Below, piece after piece: positions 1 to 6,389 of a stretch of DNA of 6,389 nt. Every line of letters begins with the position of its first letter. Within the stretch, counting starts at the first letter, position 1. The notes under the pieces were generated by a model. It searched no databases and was not told the DNA's origin. It worked only from the letters and a program-made list of their open reading frames with translations. The position numbers and the translations under genes are program-made. Source of the stretch: JBDSLU01 sp039916225 (GTDB lineage Bacteria; Acidobacteriota; Vicinamibacteria; Vicinamibacterales; Vicinamibacteraceae); contig JBDSLU010000359.1 in NCBI GenBank assembly GCA_039916225.1, forward strand, positions 1 through 6,389, given 5' to 3'.

Positions 1-72
1 CGACGAGGCGACGAGCCGTCGGCGCACGCGAGTCTGCGAGCGATACCTGCGCGGGAGGCGGGCGATCCGATC

Positions 73-519
73 TCAGCGGCGCGCGCTGATCCGTCGCCGG
101 CCTAGGCGCGTCGATACCGCGCAGCGCTCGGCGACGATGCGAATGTGGCCGCCGGCCAGGTGGATGCTGAGATCCAGCATGTCCGACGTCTCGTTCAGCC
201 GCGCGAACACGATGTGGTCGTTGCCCATGTCGACGAGCTCGCGACCGCTGAGCGTCGTGATCACCTCACGCACACCGCCGAATGTGACCGTCAGCGGCGT
301 CCGACGCCGCGCACGCGTGCCGTCCCCGTACACCTCGGCACGCAGCGTGGCGCCGAACGTCCCCTTCAAGCCGCGCTGCCCCGTCTCGACGGAGAACGCG
401 ACCAGCCGGCCGTCGTGCCATCGATCGTCGTCGAGCCGGAGGCGCCGGCCGAGGGCGTCGAACCACGCGCTGCGGTCCCGGCTTCCGCGAAGAGTGGGGC
501 GCATCGTCGTCCGCGTCAT
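73..519 (-). CDS. Hypothetical soluble protein downstream of pgsA
   Basis: I do not recognise this 148-residue protein. It has no signal peptide, membrane segment, cysteine cluster or nucleotide-binding motif. From about residue 18 it alternates hydrophobic and polar residues in a way that suggests a small beta-rich fold. A WFDALG segment is followed by an acidic patch and DRWHDGRLVAFSVE, then short strands around AEVYGDG, LTVTFGGV and HIRIVAE. The last dozen residues are Arg-rich and probably disordered. Two starts are possible. The ATG at 517-519 is used here. An in-frame GTG at 550-552 would add 11 residues and overlaps the pgsA stop as TAGTG, which would couple it to pgsA translation. Neither has a clear Shine-Dalgarno sequence. 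It is probably the last gene of the visible run. The opposite-strand frames here encode His/Arg-rich strings typical of antisense shadows, which supports the minus strand. Confidence 0.72.
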   Translation of the reverse strand: MTRTTMRPTLRGSRDRSAWFDALGRRLRLDDDRWHDGRLVAFSVETGQRGLKGTFGATLRAEVYGDGTRARRRTPLTVTFGGVREVITTLSGRELVDMGNDHIVFARLNETSDMLDLSIHLAGGHIRIVAERCAVSTRLGRRRISARR

Positions 520-551
520 CGAGGCGTCCACGGCATCTCTGACTCGGGACA

Positions 552-1115
552 CTACGTGTTGGCGCGCCCGCCCGCGAAGCCGGTGATGTAGGCGGCGTAG
601 TGCAGGGCGGAGATCACCGTCAGCGCCAGCGACAGGTAGGCGCACAGGTCGACGAGCAGCATCGGCTGGTTGATGTAGTTCGCCCACAGCGTCAGCACCG
701 CCGTCATCATGAAGGTGGCGGTCGCGGCCTTGCCGAAGATCGATGGTGGGAACGTGCGGCGCCCGACGGCCAGGTTGACGATGGCGACGGTGACGACGAT
801 GCCGATGTCGCGGCTCATCACCAGTACCGTCAACCACAGTGGCACGCGCTGCACCAAGTGCGGCAACGGCAGTGTGAGCAGCACGAACATCGTCGCGATC
901 AGCAGTTTGTCGGCGACCGGATCGAGCCACGCGCCGAGCGTGGTGAGCTGACCGGCGCGACGAGCCAGCAGGCCGTCGAAGGCATCGGTCAGGGTGGCCA
1001 GGATGAGCACGATCAGCGCCCAGCCCATACGGTCGTAGAGCACGAGCAGCGCCAGCACCGGGATGAGGAGCATCCGCAGGAGCGTGAGCTGGTTGGCGGC
1101 GGTGAGCGCGGACAT
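552..1115 (-). CDS. pgsA: CDP-diacylglycerol--glycerol-3-phosphate 3-phosphatidyltransferase (PgsA-type)
   Basis: This 187-residue integral membrane enzyme of the CDP-alcohol phosphatidyltransferase family probably transfers the phosphatidyl group from CDP-diacylglycerol to glycerol-3-phosphate. The product, phosphatidylglycerophosphate, is the precursor of phosphatidylglycerol and cardiolipin. The family signature DxxDGxxARx8GxxxDxxxD is complete at residues 44-69 (D44, D47, G48, A51, R52, G61, D65, D69), followed by K70, as is usual in PgsA; the aspartates bind the catalytic metals. The N-terminus reads like the family (ANQLTLLRMLLIPV). About five to six hydrophobic helices can be seen, near residues 10-27, 30-43, 71-86, 92-117, 127-147 and 152-176. 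Length is normal for PgsA (about 180-200). The ATG lies 27 nt after the lipoprotein stop. No good Shine-Dalgarno is present, so co-transcription with the upstream genes is likely. A different alcohol substrate within the same family cannot be excluded from sequence alone. Confidence 0.9.
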   Translation of the reverse strand: MSALTAANQLTLLRMLLIPVLALLVLYDRMGWALIVLILATLTDAFDGLLARRAGQLTTLGAWLDPVADKLLIATMFVLLTLPLPHLVQRVPLWLTVLVMSRDIGIVVTVAIVNLAVGRRTFPPSIFGKAATATFMMTAVLTLWANYINQPMLLVDLCAYLSLALTVISALHYAAYITGFAGGRANT

Positions 1116-1142
1116 GGCGACGTCAGGAGCCCGTGGAGACGG

Positions 1143-2542
1143 CTACCGGCGTGGGACGCCGGTGAGGGCGACCAGCCGATCGATGGCGGCAATGGCTTCG
1201 GCGCCGGAGACGGCACGAGTGGCCGAGAACGCGCCGCCCGGATCGAGGCTGAGGATGCCGGCCTCGACGGTCAGGTCGGCGGCTTCACGAACGGCGTTGC
1301 CGGCGGCCACGTCGGTGATTTCGACCGTGCGCCCGCGCCAGCGCCCGGCCGCGCCCGGATCGGACGCCTGGACTCTCGTGAAGAGCAAGCCGACGACCCG
1401 GGCGAGATCCGACCGCCGCACCGTCGTCCCCGGCTGGAAGGTGTGGTTCGGGAACACCTCCATGATGCCGGCGCGAGACACATCGAGGATCCAGCGCTGC
1501 GCCCAGTGGCCGCGCACGTCGGTCATCAGCGGAATCGGCTGACTGCGGGCCGCGGCGAGGAGCGGCTCGAGGCGCACCCCGAGCAGCGCCGCGAGATCTG
1601 CGCGCGAGATCGCGCCGCGCTCGCTGATGCTGCGGAACGCCACCGGCATGCCGGCCAGATCGATGCGCCGCTCGAGATCCTCGATGCGGGCGCCGAACTC
1701 CGGCCGGGACTCGAGCGCCGCGGCCCGCTGGAACGCCTCGAGCGCCGGCCGCAGGTTGCCGCGAGCGCTCTCGAGTTCACCGACCAACGCGTGGCCGCTG
1801 GCGTCGCCGTCGTCGAGCAGGAGGGCCGCCCGCGCGTGCGTGAGCGCGGCATCGAGCTGGTTGGCCTGGCGCTCGACCTGGGCCAGCTCGCGCAGGAAAT
1901 CCGCGCTGTCCGGCGACGCCTCGACGGCACGGGTCCACGCCGCTCGCGCCGCGTCGAGATCGCCCCGCTGCCGCGCGCCACGGGCCTCGCCAATGAGGCC
2001 TTCGATGACCTGCAGGCGCAGCGTCTCGAGACGGGTGCGCGCTGCGGTGCGCTGCGGATCGGCGGCGATCAGCGCTTCGAGCGCGGCGATCGCCTCGACG
2101 CCGCGGCTGGCGGCGATGAGCGCCTCGGCCCGACCAGCCAGGGCGGGGACGTAGCCGGGGCGCGCCGCCAGCGCCGCGTCGAAGCTGGCGATGGCGCCGG
2201 CGCCGTCGCGCGCGGCCAGGCGTGCATAGCCGTGCGCCGCCCGCGCCGGATAGAACGCCGGTGTGCTGCGGATGACTTCGGCGAAGATGGCGGCCGCTTC
2301 ATCGGGCCGCCCCGCCTGCAGGCGCGTCCAGCCCTCGTCGTAGCGCACGGTGACGACAGCCGGCGGCGTCACCGGCAGCGGCTCGACCAGCTCGGGACGC
2401 TCGAACGTCGGAAACGCCGGCGCGGCAGCGCTCGCCGCGGGCGGCGGCAGGCGCTTCGGTCCGCAGGCCGCCGCGCCGAACGTCATTGCGGCCAGCGCCA
2501 CGGCCAGTACCGGGATCCCGATGCGCGTCGGCGTCCGGATCC

Positions 2543-2546
<4 letters not shown>
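1143..2546 (-). CDS. Lipoprotein with TPR repeats and C-terminal SLH domain
   Basis: This 467-residue protein begins with a short basic N-terminus, a hydrophobic stretch (10-25) and a lipobox-like AAAC ending at C28. It is therefore predicted to be exported and lipid-anchored. A Pro/Ala-rich linker (about 29-64) leads to TPR-like helical repeats near residues 67-97, 101-134, 135-165, 181-213, 214-248 and 249-280. The C-terminus carries SLH repeats. A clear one spans about 340-391 (TDVRGHWA, RAGIMEVFP, TFQP, then RRSD in place of TRAE at 377-380). A partial one precedes it (SRAD at 314-317), and a degenerate one follows at 410-461. TPRs usually mediate protein contacts, and SLH domains bind cell-wall polymers or peptidoglycan. 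A role as an envelope scaffold or outer-membrane tether is inference. The start ATG overlaps the hflX stop as ATGA, so translational coupling is likely. The lipobox lacks the usual Leu at -3, which slightly weakens the lipidation call. Confidence 0.85.
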
Positions 2547-3835
<1,289 letters not shown>

Positions 3836-3869
3836 GTGCTGTGCGGGAAAGGGCTGCCGAAATCCGGGG

Positions 3870-4532
3870 TTATCGCAGCGATTCTAGCACGCGGGCGAAG
3901 GCGATCGGGCCCTCCCGGATGAGGCGGGGAACCGCCTCCGACACGTCCACAATCGTCGACGCCGAGCCGCCCGGCGAGGGCCCGCCGTCGACCACCAGAT
4001 CGACGCGATGGGCGAACGCCGCCATCACGGCCTCGGCGGTGGCATGGTCGGGCGTGCCCGACCGGTTGGCGCTGGTCGCCGTGATCAGTCCCGACGGGGA
4101 AACCGCCGCGAGCGCCCGCGCCACCGGGTGACTGGAGACGCGGACGCCGACCGTGGCCTTCCCCGCCGTGACGCCGGGCGTCACCTGCGATTCGTCGACC
4201 GGCACGAGCAGGGTGAGCGGACCGGGCCAGAACGTCGCCGCCAGATGCGCGGTGATCGCACTCCACACGGCCGCGACGCTGCGGGCCGCATCGACGTCGG
4301 CCGCAATGAGCGGCAACGGCTCGCCGATCGCGCGTCCCTTGACGTCGAAGACCTTGGCGACCGCCGCCAACGACGCGGGGTCGGCGGCCAGCCCGTAGAC
4401 GGTCTCCGTCGGGAAGGCGACCACGCCGCCCCGATCGAGGACCGAGGCCGGAACGACCAGGGCGCGTTCCAAGGCCGCCGCGTCGAGCGTCGGATCGACG
4501 ACGAGCCCCCGGCTCTCGTGGCCCCAGCGCAT
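3870..4532 (-). CDS. tsaC: L-threonylcarbamoyladenylate synthase (YrdC/TsaC-type, single domain)
   Basis: This cytosolic enzyme makes threonylcarbamoyl-AMP from threonine, bicarbonate and ATP. That is the first step of the t6A modification at position 37 of ANN-decoding tRNAs; the TsaB/D/E complex then transfers the group. The 220 residues cover one YrdC domain. PTETVYGLA is at 41-49, KGR at 65-67 followed by PLPL at 72-75, WPGPLTL at 102-108, VGVRVSSHP at 128-136, TATSAN at 151-156 and SPGGSASTIVD at 186-196. There is no C-terminal Sua5 domain, so it is the short TsaC form. The ATG at 4530-4532 overlaps the upstream dehydrogenase stop as TGATG. A GTG one codon earlier (4533-4535) is an equal alternative that would overlap as GTGA. 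The 3' end contains a candidate promoter for hflX. The tRNA ligation partners are not in this window. Confidence 0.95.
   Translation of the reverse strand: MRWGHESRGLVVDPTLDAAALERALVVPASVLDRGGVVAFPTETVYGLAADPASLAAVAKVFDVKGRAIGEPLPLIAADVDAARSVAAVWSAITAHLAATFWPGPLTLLVPVDESQVTPGVTAGKATVGVRVSSHPVARALAAVSPSGLITATSANRSGTPDHATAEAVMAAFAHRVDLVVDGGPSPGGSASTIVDVSEAVPRLIREGPIAFARVLESLR
3881..3889 (-). promoter_or_regulatory. Candidate extended -10 promoter upstream of hflX
   Basis: Read on the minus strand, these bases are TGCTAGAAT. This matches the extended -10 form TGnTATAAT with one mismatch in the hexamer (TAGAAT). It lies inside the last codons of tsaC, in one of the few AT-richer patches of a very GC-rich window. 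A start about 7 nt downstream would fall near 3874, at the tsaC stop codon, leaving a leader of about 38 nt before the hflX ATG. No good -35 hexamer is visible 16-18 nt upstream, although extended -10 promoters can do without one. Such a promoter would let hflX and the genes after it be transcribed independently of the dehydrogenase and tsaC. The motif is short and could occur by chance. Confidence 0.2.
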
Positions 4533-5740
4533 CACGTCTGCGGCGAGTACGGCGGCAGTTCGCAGCGCGTCGGCCGATCGGTGCGATAGCCGAGGAGGTA
4601 GTCGGCCTGCATGATCGTGTGGATCTCGCGAGTGCCCTCGTAGATCACCGCGCCTTTGCAGTTGCGATAGAAGCGGCCGACCGGATACTCGTCGGAGTAG
4701 CCGTTGGCGCCGTGGATCTGCACCGCGTCACCGGCCGCCCGCTCCGACGCGATCGTCGCCATCCACTTGGCCAGGCCCGTTTCGCGGGTGTTGCGGCGGC
4801 CGATGTTCTTCAACCAGCCGGAGCGCAGCCAGAGCAGGCGGGTCGACTGATAGTCGGCCTCCATGCGCGCGATCATTTCCTTCACCAGCTGGTGCTCGCC
4901 GATCGGGACACCGAACGTCTCGCGATCGAGGGCGTAATTGACCGAGGCGTCGCGACAGGCGCGGATCAGGCCGGTGGCCCCGGCGGCGACCGTGTAGCGC
5001 CCCTGGTCGAGCGCGAACATCGCGATCTTGAAGCCCTCGCCTTCGCGGCCGATCAGGTTCTCGGCCGGCACCTCGACGTCGTCGAACTTCAGGAAGCCGG
5101 TGTTGCCGGCGAGGATGCCCCACTTCTCGGTCAGGGTGCCGCTCGAGAAGCCCTTGAAACGGCGCTCGACGAAGAACGCGCTCAGGCCCGAGGTGTCGCG
5201 CTGCCGCATCTTCTCGAGATCGCTCCAGGCGATGACGAGCACGTGATCGGCGACGTCGGCGAGCGAGATCCACATCTTCTCGCCGCTGAGGACGTAGCGG
5301 TCGCCCTTCTTGATCGCGGTCGACTTGATGCCGCGCGCGTCGCTGCCGGCCGACGGCTCGGTCAGGGCGAAGGTGGCGATCTTCTCGCCCTTGGCCTGCG
5401 GCACCAGGTATTGCTGCTTCTGCGCCTCGGTGCCCCACGCCAGCAGCGACAGGCAGTTCAGGCCGACGTGCACCGACACGATCACGCGCAGCGACGTGTC
5501 GACGTACTCGAGCTCCTCGCTGACCACGCCGAGGCTGACGTAGTCCATGCCGGCGCCGCCGTACTCGGTCGGCACCGACACGCCGAGCAGGCCGAGCCCG
5601 GCCATCTGCGGCAGGATCCCGGGATCGAAGCGATGCTCGCGATCGAGGGTCTTGATCCGCGGCGCGACCTCACGGCCGGCCCACTCCTTGACCGTCTGCT
5701 CCAGCAGCCGGTGTTCGTCGGTCAGATCGAAGTCGATCAT
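4532..5740 (-). CDS. Acyl-CoA dehydrogenase, glutaryl-CoA dehydrogenase-like subgroup
   Basis: This 402-residue FAD enzyme oxidises an acyl-CoA to the 2,3-enoyl-CoA and passes electrons to electron-transfer flavoprotein. The helical N-terminal domain covers about 1-120. The beta domain has the first family signature ALTEPSAGSDARG (125-137) and MWIS (156-159). The C-terminal helical domain carries RETFG (273-277), the second signature around QIHGANGYSDEY (341-352) and YEGT (367-370), whose E368 is the expected catalytic base. Aligned by eye to glutaryl-CoA dehydrogenase, E78 and R85 (in ELEYVDTSLR) fall on that enzyme's Glu87 and Arg94, which bind the substrate carboxylate. The SDEY motif is also shared. 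This hints at a dicarboxylyl-type or related substrate, but the specificity is not proven. Length and motifs are complete. The ATG sits 15 nt after the upstream stop, without a Shine-Dalgarno; the stop overlaps the tsaC start. The beta-oxidation and ETF partners are not in view. Confidence 0.93.
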   Translation of the reverse strand: MIDFDLTDEHRLLEQTVKEWAGREVAPRIKTLDREHRFDPGILPQMAGLGLLGVSVPTEYGGAGMDYVSLGVVSEELEYVDTSLRVIVSVHVGLNCLSLLAWGTEAQKQQYLVPQAKGEKIATFALTEPSAGSDARGIKSTAIKKGDRYVLSGEKMWISLADVADHVLVIAWSDLEKMRQRDTSGLSAFFVERRFKGFSSGTLTEKWGILAGNTGFLKFDDVEVPAENLIGREGEGFKIAMFALDQGRYTVAAGATGLIRACRDASVNYALDRETFGVPIGEHQLVKEMIARMEADYQSTRLLWLRSGWLKNIGRRNTRETGLAKWMATIASERAAGDAVQIHGANGYSDEYPVGRFYRNCKGAVIYEGTREIHTIMQADYLLGYRTDRPTRCELPPYSPQT

Positions 5741-5755
5741 GGCGCTGGCAGGGTA

Positions 5756-6389
5756 TCAGTCTTGGAGAACGATCGTCACGGGCGCCCCTGGATGGACGCC
5801 GGGTCGGCCGAGGGCGGGCGCCGACCGCGCCGCTACCTCGAGCAGGCCGGCGCTGCCGAACAGCGCCGCGACTTCCCCGTCGGCGATTTCCGCGTAGGTG
5901 ACGACCAGCCGGAGCGGCTCGCCGCCGAGCGTCAGCCTGACCGCGGCGCCGCCGGCGAAGGCGTCCAGGGACGCCCGATCGAGGGACGTCGCGACGTTGC
6001 CGAAGCGATCCGCGGCGACGAGCACGCCGTGCAGGACGCCGTCGGCAACGGTGGCGCGGGGCGGCTCGAGCCGGATGGGATCGGCGACGCGCGGGCCCAG
6101 CGCCTCGAGCGGCACCCCACGCAGCAGCCAGGCCGCCGCCGGGGCGAACCGATCGCGGCCCTCGAAGGTCGCGCTGACGACGTCGCGCATGTAGCGAGGC
6201 TCGGTGATCTCGACGACGGTCGCGTCGGCCGCCAGCGCGGGCGTCAGCACGCCGTTGTCGGGCCCGACGAACCACGAACCGCCGGCCCGCACCGCCAGGG
6301 CGCGGCGGGCGCTGCCGACGCCCGGGTCGACGACCACAACGAAGGCGGTCTCAGCCGGAAAATACGGCACCGCCGCGGCCAGATGCCTG
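5756..6389 (-). CDS. SAM hydroxide adenosyltransferase (SAM hydrolase, DUF62/fluorinase-like), 5' end outside window
   Basis: The C-terminal 210 residues are present, read in frame to the window edge with no start codon that fits the family. The full protein is probably about 260-280 residues, so the missing part should hold the N-terminal Asp-rich nucleoside-binding motif. Members of this family (the same superfamily as fluorinase and chlorinase) hydrolyse S-adenosylmethionine to adenosine and methionine, using water or hydroxide as nucleophile. Visible motifs, numbered from the first complete codon, are VVDPGVGSARR (19-29), GPDNG (42-46), TFEGRDRFAP (74-83), DRFGN (127-131) in the C-terminal domain, and FGSAGLLEVA (177-186). 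The Asp and Arg of the reported Asp-Arg-His triad fit D21 and R28. The usual His of FHGRD is Glu here (E76, codon GAG at 6161-6163). The stop lies 15 nt before the dehydrogenase ATG, so the two genes are probably co-transcribed. Confidence 0.9.
   Translation of the reverse strand, partial: RHLAAAVPYFPAETAFVVVVDPGVGSARRALAVRAGGSWFVGPDNGVLTPALAADATVVEITEPRYMRDVVSATFEGRDRFAPAAAWLLRGVPLEALGPRVADPIRLEPPRATVADGVLHGVLVAADRFGNVATSLDRASLDAFAGGAAVRLTLGGEPLRLVVTYAEIADGEVAALFGSAGLLEVAARSAPALGRPGVHPGAPVTIVLQD

Noticed and set aside
1..72. A possible next minus-strand gene starting with GTG at 25-27 (reading VRRRLVASS to the window edge).
   Set aside because: Only nine codons are visible, there is no Shine-Dalgarno and no motif, so it cannot be supported. 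No terminator hairpin with a T-run is evident in this stretch either.
3836..3869. A possible rho-independent terminator between tsaC and hflX.
   Set aside because: Only a 3-bp CCG/CGG arm pair can be paired and there is no T-tract, so it does not qualify.
5741..5760. A TGATACCCT string just upstream of the acyl-CoA dehydrogenase start as a -10 element.
   Set aside because: It matches the -10 consensus at only three of six positions, overlaps the upstream stop codon and lies too close to the ATG for a normal leader.

Overview
The window is a compact, high-GC (roughly two-thirds G+C by eye) stretch of bacterial chromosome with seven genes, all on the minus strand and almost without gaps. Transcription order runs from high to low coordinates: a SAM hydroxide adenosyltransferase/hydrolase (5' end beyond the window), an acyl-CoA dehydrogenase, a threonylcarbamoyl-AMP synthase (YrdC/TsaC type), the ribosome-associated GTPase HflX, a lipoprotein with TPR and S-layer-homology (SLH) repeats, a CDP-alcohol phosphatidyltransferase of the PgsA type, and a small soluble protein of unknown function. 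No RNA gene, mobile element, CRISPR array or phage-like segment is visible.

The organism is most likely an Acidobacteriota bacterium, perhaps of the high-GC Vicinamibacteria. The grounds are GC content, the TPR+SLH lipoprotein style and the sequence flavour of HflX and the acyl-CoA dehydrogenase. This is inference from remembered family resemblance, and another high-GC Gram-negative phylum such as Gemmatimonadota is possible. A lipobox protein with no other cell-wall sorting signal fits a diderm cell.

The layout suggests one operon or a few tightly packed transcription units. Gene junctions are 15 nt (SAM enzyme to dehydrogenase), TGATG or GTGA overlap (dehydrogenase to tsaC), 34 nt (tsaC to hflX), ATGA overlap (hflX to lipoprotein), 27 nt (lipoprotein to pgsA), and TAGTG overlap or a 32-nt gap (pgsA to the unknown gene). 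None of the visible starts has a convincing Shine-Dalgarno sequence. The one candidate internal promoter is an extended -10 element in the 3' end of tsaC, just upstream of hflX.

Functionally the run mixes translation upkeep (t6A tRNA modification, ribosome splitting), envelope functions (phosphatidylglycerol synthesis, an SLH lipoprotein), SAM turnover and acyl-CoA oxidation. It reads as a housekeeping cluster. I see no evidence for a new multi-gene system. The points most worth a second look are a Glu in place of the expected triad His in the SAM enzyme, the TPR+SLH lipoprotein as a possible outer-membrane/cell-wall tether, and glutaryl-CoA-dehydrogenase-like pocket residues in the dehydrogenase.
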